Shown here: in pieces, positions 11,581-23,362 of the stretch | Position numbering within the stretch: position 1 is the stretch's first letter | Layout: each line of letters begins with the position of its first letter | From: Tethya wilhelma | Taxonomy: Eukaryota > Porifera > Demospongiae > Tethyida > Tethyidae | Reading direction: 5' to 3' | Assembly: GCA_964030475.1 (NCBI GenBank) | Contig: CAXIPT010000024.1 | Location: forward strand, 243,286 to 307,285 | DNA: 64,000 nucleotides | Translations under genes and position numbers: made by a program | The notes under the pieces: model-generated | What the model was told of the DNA's origin: nothing | Databases searched by the model: none | What the model saw: only the letters and a program-made list of their open reading frames with translations

Positions 11581-11796
11581 CTGTATAGCCAAAAATATTG
11601 ACAGTCAAAAAATTTGACGGTTTGCTCCACAAAACGTAAAATATAAATATTGATGAATTCAAATTTGATGATTTGTGTGTGCGCGTATAGTACATATACA
11701 GCAGCCAAAATATTGACGGACATGAATTTGAAAATTTGAACTTTGACCATCAAACCATCAAATTAAAAGTCTTTGTCAATATTTCCAGCTATACAG
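11581..11796. mobile_element. Mariner-like MITE, copy 1
   Basis: Terminal inverted repeats CTGTATAGCC...GGAAATATTGACA-type pair up over about 25 bp and are flanked by TA on both sides (11579-11580 and 11797-11798). This suits a Tc1/mariner-type non-autonomous element of 216 bp. Copy 2 is 14052-14250. Confidence 0.7.
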
Positions 11797-11826
11797 TATT
11801 AGCCACTGCATATTTCCACGTACATA

Positions 11827-12144
11827 GAGTAAGCGATCAATGCTCAGACACCATCAATTATCGGACGCTATTCTGACTTGCCTGTGGGCGTTGCTGCTTC
11901 GAGACTATTACCATTAGACTGCTCGTGAAAATCTACTCCAGGTTGTGCAAACATCCAGCCCCACCCCCTTTCTGACACGATTAAAGGGTGTGTCCGAAAT
12001 AATCAGTAGTCGGCCCAAAAAATCATATCACGGACGGCAGCTCAAAACAACCTGTAAACTTGTGGTAGAGCTACCCAATCTGGAGATCAGAAAGTTCAGT
12101 TCTCTTACTATTAATATTCCAAGAGAGGAGCTGATTGCAGGCAG
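11827..12144. mobile_element. Left part of a large foldback element (partner at 51555-52605)
   Basis: From GAGTAAGCGATCAATGCTC to the N run, this is closely similar to the left arm of the foldback at 51555. The right arm is not assembled. Confidence 0.8.
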
Positions 12145-12211
12145 NNNNNNNNNNNNNNNNNNNNNNNNNNNNNNNNNNNNNNNNNNNNNNNNNNNNNNNN
12201 NNNNNNNNNNN
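12145..12211. other. Assembly gap (67 N)
   Basis: Run of N inside a foldback element and immediately before the second copy of a tandem duplication. Both are classic assembly breakpoints, so the tandem copy number here is uncertain. Confidence 0.99.
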
Positions 12212-12383
12212 ATGTGGGCAGAAGGGATCAAAGAAACACTCAGCTCAAAAAACCTATCCAATTAGAAACAGAAAATAGCTATAGCTTGTAATAATTATTG
12301 TTAATATGTCATCTTCACATAATTATGTTACAGTTACTGTAGTTATTACTCTTGTCAACTATATACGTATTGTCATGACTGTA

Positions 12384-13983
12384 CACTGTAAAAACGGATT
12401 GGTGAACTTCACTACCAAATGGTAGTGAAAACCTTGCCACAGGGCTCACCACTAAACAGGCGGTGATGCTCACTACATATTTGTTGATGTGGTGATCGTC
12501 ACTACTTTCATAAGTAATACTGGCTTTATATGAACAAAATCAGTCAAAATAACATACACCTTCTTACCAAAAGCCAGAGCCAAATAGGTTCCCATCAGTT
12601 GGGCATTCCTCCTCCGCCATTGGGACTAGCTGTTTATTGAGGTGCTGGAGTATCCATTTTCTCCTTTCAACGGCCAGGTGGGCAAAGGAATTTCCCACAC
12701 AGCAGAGAACCGCTTGTAGAGCCTTCTCTGGTGGTACTGCTCTCCCAGCCTGAAGCTCTGTCAACAGATATGTCAGTGGTCCAGTTGATTCCATTACAGC
12801 CTGCTCTGTCAGTGAGGCCTCTTGACTGTAGCCCCCTTGGGCTACTGCTCTGTTCTTCAGGTTCTGCAAATGGCGATAATGCAGTGGGGCTGGTATTACA
12901 GCTGGAATGCATGCACTCATTGAGCCAACCATCTTGGCCAGTTCCCTCGCTGTGACGCATTCCTTCTTCAGCATAGCTGATGCCCCTCGAACAATCTTCT
13001 GGCAGGGAGGGATATTGTCATCTCCACTGAGTTTACTACGAAACCAAGGAAGTCCATAACCTGGCTTGGAAAGGTTATTGACTTCTCGTAGTTCACTAGA
13101 AATCCCAACATCTCCAAGAGCAAACCATGACAACTAATCAACTGTCAAGTTTTAGCAGGCAGCACCAGTTCATTTGAATCCATCTTAGCTCTTTCTTGCT
13201 TGCATGTTCATACAGATTCTCTCTTTCACCTAATAAAGACAGTGATAGTATGTACTCAACTGCAATACATGAATACAACTTCAGAACTTACCATCAAACT
13301 GTTTCCTGTATATAGCTGCTATAGTAAGACCCATTTCCACGCTAGCGCGCTAGCCTGAGTTAATTGTGTGATCAATAGCTCTGGCAAAAACAACACAATT
13401 TGTGAAAAACACTCTAAAATAAGTCTATTACTTTTAGTTCTTACCTTAAACAAGAAAATCCTCTCTCAAACAAGCTGTATTCCAGCACAAAATCTTGATT
13501 TCTTCTTGGCAGCTGCTTCTGAATTTTTAAAAATAATTTCTGATGATGTCATACTGTTAGCGATGTGCTTTATTTAGAAAAATAGGTTTGTGGATTTTCT
13601 GCTGTTTTCTCACCAAAGTCTTGATTTTGTCAGTGTCTCTAATAACCTAATGATGCTAAATCAAAGTATTAGTTATCCTACCAAGCAAGAAGTCAGTCAA
13701 GTCTACGTCTAAAGTCGTGATCGTGGAAAATCACTGAATCAAGCTCTCATGGTGTCTTCGTTGAAATTTACAGTTTCTTGATGAAGCATTAGGTCATTAA
13801 AACATAGCTAGCTATGATTAGATTAACTACTAAGCTCATTTCACCCTGATTAAAGAGATTTAGCTCCTAGTTCACAAAGTAGTGACCTTCACTACCGTGG
13901 CATTGTAGTGAATATTCACTACACTGTAGTGAAAGTAAAATGCGGTGAACATCACTACATTGGTAGTGACGTTCACTACTCCG
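12384..13983 (-). mobile_element. CACTG-ended element with TAGTGA words, copy 2
   Basis: Same termini and subterminal words as 9900-11512, and likewise truncated at the right terminus after CTACTCCG. Confidence 0.65.
12564..13133 (-). pseudogene. DIRS-like reverse transcriptase and gag-like exon, copy 2
   Basis: Same exon as 10066-10663. A 14-bp deletion near 13000 (loss of CTGCACCTTTTCGG) shifts the frame, so the RT-like half is read in two frames. Near the 3' end it keeps GGCTTTTG followed by GTAAGAAGG, a good splice donor, which suggests the ORF belonged to a spliced transcript. Confidence 0.6.
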
Positions 13984-14051
13984 TGCATAGTATCATTCTC
14001 CACCACCTTGGGGTATACTTTTGTATGGGAATCAATGAGGGAAAGGGCATA

Positions 14052-14250
14052 CTGTATAGCCAAAAATATTGACAGTCAAAAAATTTGACGGTTTGCTCCA
14101 CAAAACGTAAAATATAAATATTGATGAATTCAAATTTGATGATTTGTGTGTACAGCAGCCAAAATATTGACGGACATGAATTTGAAAATTTGAACTTTGA
14201 CCATCAAACCATCAAATTAAAAGTCTTTGTCTATATTTCCAGCTATACAG
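14052..14250. mobile_element. Mariner-like MITE, copy 2
   Basis: Copy of 11581-11796, again flanked by TA (14050-14051 and 14251-14252), with 17 bp fewer in the middle. Confidence 0.7.
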
Positions 14251-14280
14251 TATTAGGCACTGCGTATTTCCACGTACATA

Positions 14281-15866
14281 CCATAATTATATTCTAAACA
14301 TGAGGGATACAAAGAAAAGTTGAAAACAATGCAAAAAGAACCAGGACTGTCAGACGTTCGGGAGCAAATGTTCACCACCCATTATTGCCCACTCTCATAC
14401 AAAAGTACCACAAGATTGTCTAAGAGTGTAACATTCTGTGTTAACCTATACTTTGCTGACAATCACTCTATTGAAGTAGGGTACACCACTTACCTCCATA
14501 CTCAGTGTGAGTGCAGGGAGGAGACACATGAGGCCTGCGATCTGAAGAGTGACAAGAGCCACACACGTTAAAATTAAGCTCCATTTGAAGTATTTTTCTC
14601 CTACACCATGGTCATGGGGACTCCCCTAAATCTGTATCTAAGATGAATTGGAAATTTTATTGCTTCTTCTCATTTTTCTGGACTGATGCTTTATGTCAGT
14701 ATAATTTTTCTCTAAACTAAATGGACTTACGTGGTTTGAACATTTGGCTTTATATTGTGATAGCTTCTCTATGGCATTTGCTGCTTTTTCAGGTAGCTTC
14801 ATATCTACAGTATATACAAATATGCACACAAAGAGTTTGTAGTAAAGTACTTGTTCAGAAATTAAGTTACCATGTCAAATGTATACCTTCATATTGGAAG
14901 CCATCGGTTTGATTTCCTTCAGTGCATGTGTGATCCATGGCTTACAGCCTTTTCTGTTGTTTGCCCAATGGTGTGTTTTTCTGCCATGGCGATGCTTTGC
15001 TCACTGTAAATTATTCTGTCGCACTCTGTAAATGAGTTCACTTTTTGTAACCTACTTCAGCATGCATACCATAACCTTGTGTACACAACAATATATCATA
15101 ATGTACTGGCATTGTATGTAGGATCAGATACTTGGATAGTTTATTTTTCAATTTGAAACAACACAGTCAAGAATGTTAGGAGCCATTTTCAAGTGATTTC
15201 TCTTTGCAATTCACCACCTTTAGTTTAGTCACATTGGCTTGTCTAGGTAAGGTACACAATTAAGCTACCACTTCATACCGTATCATGTCCATGCTATAGA
15301 GATTGCATCACTGCACAAATATGATTTCAGAATGTTGGTAATCAGAGTCAGTTAATGGCAGAATGGCATTTGTCAATGTGTAATGTCATATATATATATA
15401 TTCACGGCTGTATTGTTGCCCTGTACATACATGTGCCCATTTTAAAATACCTGGGTTCTAATTCCTGCTAAATAGATCTTAAGATTTTTTCCAGTGATTT
15501 TTCATGTATATATTGTGGCTTGTGTCAACAGTAATTATATGCTGCTTCACATAATGTGTGTTTGTATTCACACAGGTATGTATACTAATTAACATCAATG
15601 CTGCCCATATACTGACCATTATACTTACACTACCATTACTCACACTCACATGCAGATAAATAAAATGTATAGTGTGCCGGTTGTAGTTGCAATGAAAGTT
15701 GACATCCTCACACATGTATAGTGTTGTTGAGTCCTGATATTACTACATAAGCTCTTATGTAGCCTAGTTGTACACCCAGAAAGTAAATTTGTTCCAATTT
15801 GTTCAACGTAAAAGTTGCCAGAAGCTAGACTTGCACTTAAGAGCATCGTTTATGCTCATATACAGT
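14281..15866. other. Stretch without a recognisable gene
   Basis: An 83-codon ORF at 14320-14571 contains several Cys and could be an exon, but it matches nothing I know and has no clear flanking splice signals. The rest is AT-rich non-coding sequence with short TA repeats near 15390. Confidence 0.5.
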
Positions 15867-16642
15867 ATACTCTCCCTATAAAACTATATATACGGTTACC
15901 ATTAATTGTACTGAAAATGAATGAAATAAAATTATTAATTTATAATACTTTGAACCATGCATGATTCCTACAAACAGCTTGAACACTGCATGCAGACTGG
16001 ATGCAGAGGAACTAATTTAAAAGTGTAAGAATATTTCCTACAATTTAACGAATTGTCAAAAACCAATGGTTTAATATATTACTTTTGTAGGAAATATGAT
16101 TCCTACAAAAAATATTGCAGACTGCTAGGAAACTCAGTAAGTGTAAAAATATTTCTTACAAATTAACGATTTGTCAATGCTTACTTTTGTAGGAAACATG
16201 CATGATTCCTACAAAAAATATTGCAGACTGCAAAGAAACTAAAGTGTAGGTATATTTCCTACAAATTAATGATTTGTCAAAAACCAATGCTTACTTTTGT
16301 AGGAAACATGATTCCTACAATAAAAAATTGCAGACTGCAAAGAAACTAAAGTATAGGAATATTTCCTACAAATTAATGATTTGTCAAAAACCAATGCTTA
16401 CTTTTGTAGGAAACATGATTACTACAAAAAAATATTGCAGACTGCAAAGAAACTAAAGTGTAGGAATATTTCCTACAAATTAATGATTTGTCAAAAAACA
16501 ATGCTTACTTTTGTAGGAAACATATTTCCTACACGTGTAGGAAACATGTTTCCTATACTTTCAAAGTTCCTCGCATTTCTGAAAGTACACCCATAAATTT
16601 AAAAAATCTATGTAGCATCCTTTTTTCGTTTCTTATTTAGTT
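15867..16642. repeat. Palindrome-rich element with 107-bp tandem units, copy 1
   Basis: It begins with CTCTCCCTATAAAACTATA and ends TTTGCACAGTG. About five units of 107 bp (roughly 16017-16560) each contain two imperfect palindromes built from GTAGGAAA/TTTCCTAC, including AGGAATATTTCCT and TAGGAAACATGATTCCTA. The array closes with two strong palindromes around ACGTGT (16510-16552). A near-identical copy is at 37854-38658, and its terminal bases recur in reverse at 33547. No protein is encoded beyond repeat-derived ORFs. Confidence 0.8.
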
Positions 16643-17630
16643 TGCACAGTGTTAAGTACACTTTTGACAAAAAAACGTTTATTTTGCCTTCAAAAGATTT
16701 TTTAGCACAAAAGAAACATTTTTGTGAATAGTTGCTTTTTTCAACACTTGGAACATTATCTTGAGGTGAAAAACATTGTTTGTAATAAACAAAGTTTTTT
16801 CACAGTACAAATAAAGAACTTAGTCTTTTTGACTGACTATCGACTTAAGAAAGTTTTATGTGACTAAAAATACATATTTCACAATAAGCGTTTATTTTGC
16901 CTTGTAAAGATTTTTTAGCACAAAAGAAACACTTTTGTGAACAGTTACTTTTTTCAACACTTGGAACATTATCTTGAGGTGAAAAACATTGGTTGTGATA
17001 AACAAAGTTTTATCACTGTATAGACAAAGAACTTAGTCTTTTTGAATGACTATCGACTTAGAAAATTTTCTGTGACTAAAAAACACACTTTTGACAAAAA
17101 ACGTTTATTTTGCCTTGAAAAGATTTTTTAGCACAAAAGAAACAATTTTGTGAATAGTTACTTTTTTCAACACTTGGAACATTATCTTGAGGTGAAAAAC
17201 ATTGTGATAATCAAAGTTTTCTCACAATACAGATAAAGAACGTAGTTTTTTTGACTGACTATCGAATTAGAAAATTTTTTGTGACTAAAAAATACACTTT
17301 TGACAAAAAACGTTTATTTTGCCTTGAAAAGATTTTTTAGCACGAAAGAAATACTTTTGTGAATAGTTACTTTTTTCAATACTTGGAACATTATCTTGAG
17401 GTGAAAAACATTGTTTGTGATAAACAAAGTTTTCTCACAGTACAGATGAACAACTTAGTCTTTTTTACCGACTATCGATTTAGAAAATTTTTTGTGAGTA
17501 AAAAATACAGTTTTGACAAAAAACGTTTATTTTACCTTTAAAATATTTTCTAGCACAAAAGAAACACGTTTGTTAATAGTTACTTTTTTCAACACTTAGA
17601 ACATTATCTTGAGGTGAAAAACATTGTTTA
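16643..17630. repeat. ~205-bp satellite array, block 3
   Basis: Nearly five satellite units. The last is cut at ACATTGTTTA by the R1 insertion at 17631 and resumes at 19024 with TTTGATAAACAAAG. Confidence 0.9.
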
Positions 17631-19023
17631 TTCCCAGTATGGTAGTACTGGGGACATAGGAATGGCACGGATGGCCCATTAGCGCAATACAAATATTTAC
17701 GCGAATAACTCTAGAAAAACTGTGCGCTTGGCCCTAAAAGGCTTCTTAAGCTACTATTTAGTCTTTTCTCTTTCTATTGAGCCTAAAAACATAGCCTAAA
17801 ACCATCGCTAAAGTAACAAACTAAAGTATGCCAAACCTCCAATTATGTCCATCTTCATCTTAATCTTCTTCTTCTTCTTCTTCTTCTTCTTCTTCTTCTT
17901 CTTCTTCTTCTTCTTCTTCTTCTTCTTCTTCTTCTTCTTCTTCTTCTTCTTCTTCTTCTTCTTCTTCTTCTTCTTCTTCTTCTTCTTCTTCTTCTACTTC
18001 TACTTCTATGTTGGAACGACTTTTCTCGAAGACCACTCGCTTTCAGAAGCTGATTCTTGAACGAATAAATTTGGTTTCTTTGTCTTCATGTGCTTTTTGT
18101 ATCGGTTATTCCTCTCTCTAGCTGAGTCGCTAGATACAAGACGAAAAGCGCCTTCTCCGTATGGCAGCCTTTCATTTCTATACTCATTAATAATTCATTA
18201 GCTACCTTGGAAATCAAGTTGACGATCCTTTTCCAGTTAGACAAGTTTGCGTTATTTGGAATCCGAATATTCGCTGCCCTGCCTGTTTTACCTGAAGATT
18301 TCTGGTTGTGCTGAAGTCTCTGTAACCAGTTACCGGTCTTTAGTAATAGGAGGTGAACAGACTACTTTGTTACATAGTTGTCATTATAAGAAAATGAGCA
18401 AAGCAAGTAAATTTTGTAAGATACAGCTCCAGCCTCCTGAGATGCTTCACCATCTGTGACTTTATACTGATATACGTGGTTCCTCGAGGTCCGGGTCCAT
18501 ATACTAAGCTAAATATAGTGTAGTCAATGGAACCGTGAATCTACGCATGCATGCTGGAGTGCCGGAAATCCAGATACTATAAACAGGCAATACAAAATCA
18601 ATAGGAAAGTACAAGGACTATCATGTCTCAAAACACTTTGTAGATTATAACATAACTGAGCTATAATATCCATGCTGATAGTGTACAAGTAACTACCATA
18701 TACGTACACACAAACTCAAATGTGATGAAGAATTATGAAAAAATGAGAACAAACAAGTGAAAAAAACATTGAAAATCTAATGAGACATAGGAATGGCCAA
18801 ATCGTAAAAAAGAAAGCAAACAAGATGGAATGGCTGCTTGAGTGTGTAAAGAATTATTCCTATGGGCAACATGAAGGACCCACCATGGGATGAGAGTACT
18901 ACATGCAGCCCACACAGGAATGATTCTGCACACACTCATACAGCCATTCCATCTTGTTTGCTTTCTTTTTTACGATTTGGCCATTCCTATGTCTCACTAC
19001 ATTTTCAATGTTTTTTTCACTTG
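17631..19023 (+). mobile_element. R1 element inserted in satellite (1,393 bp)
   Basis: The 5' end TTCCCAGTATGG (hairpin with one mismatch) follows A17630. The 3' palindromic tail (18753-19023) ends CACTTG, followed by T. A (CTT)n tract of ~145 bp expands the body at 17864-18008. The body's right part (18262-18752) matches the copy at 29460-29751, except for an extra ~200 bp around 18480-18650. Satellite sequence lies on both sides. Confidence 0.8.
17864..18008. repeat. (CTT)n microsatellite
   Basis: About 48 uninterrupted CTT/TTC triplets, with TAC variants at the end. Shorter versions occupy the same place in other R1 copies (3670, 4210, 28315, 28640, 29180), so the tract is part of the element and expanded here. 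Confidence 0.98.
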
Positions 19024-19356
19024 TTTGATAAACAAAGTCTTCTCACAGTACAGATAAAGAACTTAGTCTTTTTGACTGACTCGACTTAGAAAATTTTCTG
19101 TGACTAAAAAATACACTAAAACTTTTATTTTGCTTTGAAAGCATATTCTTTCACAAGAGAAATATAATTTTGTGAATAGTTACTTTTTACAACACTTGAA
19201 AGTATATCTTGAGGTGAAAAACATTGTTTGTGATAAACAAAGTTTTCTCACAGTACAGATAAAGAACTTAAGTCTTTTTGACTGACCATCTACTTAGAAA
19301 CTTTTCTGTGACTAAAAAATACACTTTTGACAAAAACGTTTATTTTGCCTTGAAAA
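19024..19356. repeat. ~205-bp satellite array, block 4
   Basis: One and a half further satellite units, ending at the single N at 19357. It is the continuation of block 3 after the R1 insertion. Confidence 0.9.
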
Positions 19357-19480
19357 NCTTCTACACAAAGCTATATTAATTCAACTTGCAATCAGTGAGT
19401 TACTTACCTGTACTGTCCAAGCAGCAGGCTAAGCCAGCCTGCCAAACTCCAGTCCATGATTCAAGCTGTATTGTTTCTAG

Positions 19481-19762
19481 ATAACGCACACTACACGGGG
19501 CGTGATCAATGGGTGCGGTTTCGAAGCTAAGGGCTCAGAGAAGCACAAAAGCCTCAAATCTCAGAAACTACAGCGTTTTGCAAGATTCTACACAACAAAT
19601 TTCTAGATAATTTCGATTTATGAACGTAAGTACCTTTCATTTGGACCATAGAGCTGTCATTCTTCAGATAATCTAGTAACAGACAGACAGACAGACAGAC
19701 ACACACACAAAACGACTACCGTAACCCTCTACACGTGCTACGCACGCGCCGAGGCTTAATTA
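19481..19762 (+). repeat. Interspersed repeat R3, copy 1
   Basis: It runs from GATAACGCACACTAC to CACGCGCCGAGGCTTAAT. It contains a (CAGA)n tract and ACGACTACCGTAACCCTCT. Other copies lie at 23848-24107 and 24598-24893 (reverse orientation) and 25953-26213 (same orientation). No ORF is present. The ~430 bases from 19763 to 20188 hold no recognisable feature. Confidence 0.75.
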
Positions 19763-20967
19763 AGGACACTTTGGGGACAACATAAATTTGGCTTGCATGT
19801 TTGTCTTTTGTAGAGAGGTTGTCCTTTTCTCAGAGGTTCTGTTCAGTGTATTACTAATATAATAGGGAATCGGCCCGGAATTTTTGGGAACTAAGAATTA
19901 TTGTCCTTTTTTTGAGAGGTTTATAATACAGTATCCTATCTCAGAGGGTCCACTATCAGAATTAAGTTCTATACTGTATATAATATATTATAACAATCAT
20001 TAATTATTCATAATTAATCATCACTAATGTCATGTGTATGATAATTATTATCATGACAAAGACATGCATGCCTAAACTTGAGCCTGCATGCATAGTGACA
20101 CTGATTAGTCATGTGTATAGATGACATTGCATGTATTGTAGGAAGTAAAGTCATTATTAAACAACAATCAAAAGTCATTAATAAATGATTACTGATTAAG
20201 AAGAGTTTGAAGCAAACAAACAGCATTTAAGTATAGAGTAACACCATAGTCATCACACACTGCAAGTGGATCAACTGACTGACTAAGTTGTACAAACTGG
20301 TCATCAGTTAAAACAATTGCATTTCTGGGAACTTCAACTCCACTATCAACCATTTCGTCATCTTCTGCTACTAATCCTTCTTCTTCATGACCATAATCTT
20401 CATCAACACCATTGAAAAAATCTATTGCTGTTAAACCAGAATGTCTCAATCTCAGCATTCCTGCTGTGTACAATTGATTAGGTGTCATTCCTTTCTCAGT
20501 TCTTACTCCATGATGATTCCAACATGATTTGAATTCTGATAGACTTTTGTTAATTCTTGGGAGAAACACGTAATGCAATGCATACATATGCAAATCACTG
20601 ATTGGATCCAAAAGGTCATGGTATTCAAGGTAGTAAAAGAGTCGATAAAATAATTGTGTAACACATCTATGCAGGTCTTTCCAAAGTCTCTCAATTCTTT
20701 GATTATGGACTGAACTTCCAATTAGGGCACTTCTCCGCTCAATGCCCCTATGGATGAGCATGTGCTGAACAATGGTCACATTTTCACTACCTTGATCAAC
20801 CCTAATCCTTGAAGGTAATCCATAAACTTCAATTGCTTTAAGGAAGTTGTCATAGACGGTTGTCGCTCTATTGTTGTTGGAACATTTCAAAAAGACTACT
20901 AACCTGCTGTATCCATCAATTGCACAATGAGTGACTAGCCTCCAGCGTATCAATTTATGGTGGCCAT

Positions 20968-21103
20968 CTGCATGAGAATTATATAAAGTTTCGGTTTATG
21001 TATTATGTCCTGTGACCATGCATTTGATGACATAATTCACGCATGCACAATATTATGTCAAAAAATTATATCAAAACATCAATGAATACACATGCTTGCA
21101 TAC
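20968..21103 (-). other. Intron in the IS3-like gene
   Basis: Donor CATCG/GTATGC and acceptor CATGCAG/AT. It is phase 1, and both sides restore a continuous integrase sequence. Confidence 0.85.
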
Positions 21104-21754
21104 CGATGTGCCATAAGGAATTGGGGCCTGGAACAGAATATGGTTGACGTCTAGCAAGTTGACCTCTCCAACGTAGTGCTGTTTGAATTGGATCAATCTC
21201 TCTCATACAATTTCGAACTCGACACCGTGTAACTTTAAACCCCATTGAACGTAGCCTTCCCATAACCATTGTTTGACCAAGTGATGGCGATTCTTGATGT
21301 ATCTGTCGAATAACAATAGTGAGCTCTTCATCACTAATACTATTTGATGTTGTATCAATCATCCCAAACTCAATTCTTCTTCTGTAGATAGTCATCCGAG
21401 AAACACCAAGAATAGAGGCAATTTGTGTCCAACTGAAAGACATTGAAGAGAGATACTCTAACTGGCTTTGACTAATGTCAAATCGTGGCCGTCCAGCTCG
21501 ACGATTAGGAATTGGTTGATCCTCCATAGGAACCACATAAGAGCTTGTATTAAATTGTCTAGCTAGTTGATCTACGTAGTGTTGCCAACGTACTTCTATG
21601 CTGCGAAGAGTATGAACAAGTTCAACCAACTGAGTACAATAGGCCACTATAATGTCTCTTTCATTATCTTCATCTTCAGTTTCTGTATCACTGGTTGATT
21701 CCAGTGATTCACGAAGTTGGGTCAGTAATCTAGATAAACATCTAATACATACTT

Positions 21755-23362
21755 CACTGAAAAAACAAATGGGTTATATTAACCCAAAAATATGGGTCAG
21801 ACTGTCTGCAATTCAGCTAACCCATCACATTGGTTACTTTAACCAGTATATTGTTTGGGCTAAATTGACCATGAAAATTGTGGTTTAAAACAACCAAATT
21901 TTTTGGTTAAACTAACCAAAAGATGAGTAAGTTAGCATTCCACTTTTGGGTTGATTTTACCTACTTGCTGTAGGTTCTAACTATAAATTCATGGGTGTAT
22001 TAACCAAAATAAAGTTACAATAACCCAGACTGCTCAGTGAAAATAACCAAACTTCAGCATCATATTTACCTATTGAAGTGCTTTATAACTCTTTTGATTA
22101 GGTCAAGTACACCAACTAAATAGTTACTTTGAACCTCATGCAAATAATACCACAAAATGTATCCATAGCAACAGTCACTGAATAATAATGGTGATGTACA
22201 CACAATAGAATAGTCAATGCATACACACAAGTCAACGAACGTAAGACACAAGTTCAACATGTGTAGGTAGTGTTTCTTAATTTGACCTATTAACAAAGAT
22301 GATAATATAAGTACATATTAAACTCAGTCTCCTGAATGCATGTATGACTAGCTTTTACCTTTCAAGTTCATAGGTACTTCATACTGAGTAGATCGAGTCT
22401 TGGGCCAGTATGTTCTCTCTCTTTCTCTCTCCACTTTGCTTGTTAACTAAGCCAAGCACAAAATTGGATTGATATTCACAAGATTGCTGTTTGAAATTTT
22501 TTTCTCACCTAAAACACTCAAAATGGTGCTGTTGACCGTGAAAGACATCTTCTTTTTCAGAGGATAGCCTTTTGGTTGAAGTTTTGTCCTTATGTTTTCA
22601 CTCAAGTTTTCCCCTTCTTTGATAGCTATGTCTAAATTGAAACATAAAATCAGAATTTGCTGTGGTTACAGTCTATTTTTCCTACCTTAAACACTCAAGT
22701 TTGTACTGCTGACCACATCAGACATCTCCTTTTCCAAAAAAGTATACTTGATAGCCTTCTTTTAGAAGATTTTCCAAGGTTTTTTTCTCTCCACTTCTTT
22801 GACAGCTGCTAAGTCTGTTTCAAAACTGCGCTACTGAGCATGCTCAGTAATGATGTCATTGCTTAGTGAAAGCCATTGTGTATTTTAACCCAATCAAGTA
22901 GTCATTTTAACCTAATACCGGTTAATTTAACCACTAAAGCATTTAAGCCCATCATACACTGTGCAACATTTTCATGCAACATTGATGCAACTTGCGTGCA
23001 ACAATGTTGCACTGTGTATGTTGGTTTTGATTATGTAATAATTATCTTCAAATGTTTCATGCAACATGTTGCATGAAGTTGAAGGCCTTTCTACTTTGTG
23101 CAACACCTTGCAACATGTTGCATGCAATAGTTTTTGGCAACATACACTGTGCAACATATTGCATGCAATGTGTTGCATGCAACAATCTTGCATAGTGTAT
23201 GATGGCCTTTAGTTAATATTACCAACTGGGGTAGCTATAACCAAGTTATGTTAAAATAACCAAGCATCGTTAACATAACCCATTGCTGGGTAGCTGTAAC
23301 TGTTCTTGCAATCAGTTATTTTGACCTATGCTGGTTAAAATGAACCATCCGTTTTTTCAGTG
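21755..23362. mobile_element. CACTG-ended non-autonomous element with AACC/GGTT words (1,608 bp)
   Basis: Terminal repeats are CACTGAAAAAACAAATGGG and, inverted, CACTGAAAAAACGGATGG. Subterminal regions on both sides are filled with AACCCA, AACCA and TTAACC words. The flanking TT is duplicated (21753-21754 and 23363-23364). No coding sequence is seen. A smaller MITE is nested at 22945-23210. In the IS3-like gene's direction the element ends with GTTTTTTCAG, a good splice acceptor. Confidence 0.8.
22945..23210. mobile_element. Nested MITE rich in GTTGCATGCAAC palindromes
   Basis: The ends AAGCCCATCATACACTGTGC and, inverted, AAAGGCCATCATACACTATG pair. Inside, GCAACA/TGTTGC and TGCATGCAAC words recur many times on both strands. 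Confidence 0.75.

Larger units (their letters stand above)
9731..11826. repeat. Tandem duplication, copy 1 (~2.1 kb)
   Basis: From TGGGCAGAAGGG to CACGTACATA this matches 12215-14280 with few differences, offset about 2,450-2,480 bp. It holds the tail of the unrecognised gene's exon 4, a CACTG-ended element and a mariner-like MITE. Between the two copies lie 11827-12144 (part of a foldback element) and an N run. Confidence 0.9.
12215..14280. repeat. Tandem duplication, copy 2 (~2.1 kb)
   Basis: Second copy of 9731-11826. It differs by small indels: loss of 14 bp in the DIRS-like exon, an 8-bp insertion near 13815, a shorter GTGTGCGCG tract near 14150 and scattered substitutions. It contains exon 4 of the unrecognised gene again (12215-12265). 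Confidence 0.9.

Noticed and set aside
14320..14571. Cys-containing ORF as a possible exon
   Set aside because: No recognisable motif, no convincing splice signals and no second copy; left as unassigned.
16017..16560. Regular ~107-bp repeats resembling a CRISPR array
   Set aside because: The whole unit repeats with no variable spacers, the units contain palindromes throughout, and the context is a eukaryotic genome.
17845..18060. ORF dominated by phenylalanine
   Set aside because: It is a reading of the (CTT)n microsatellite inside R1.
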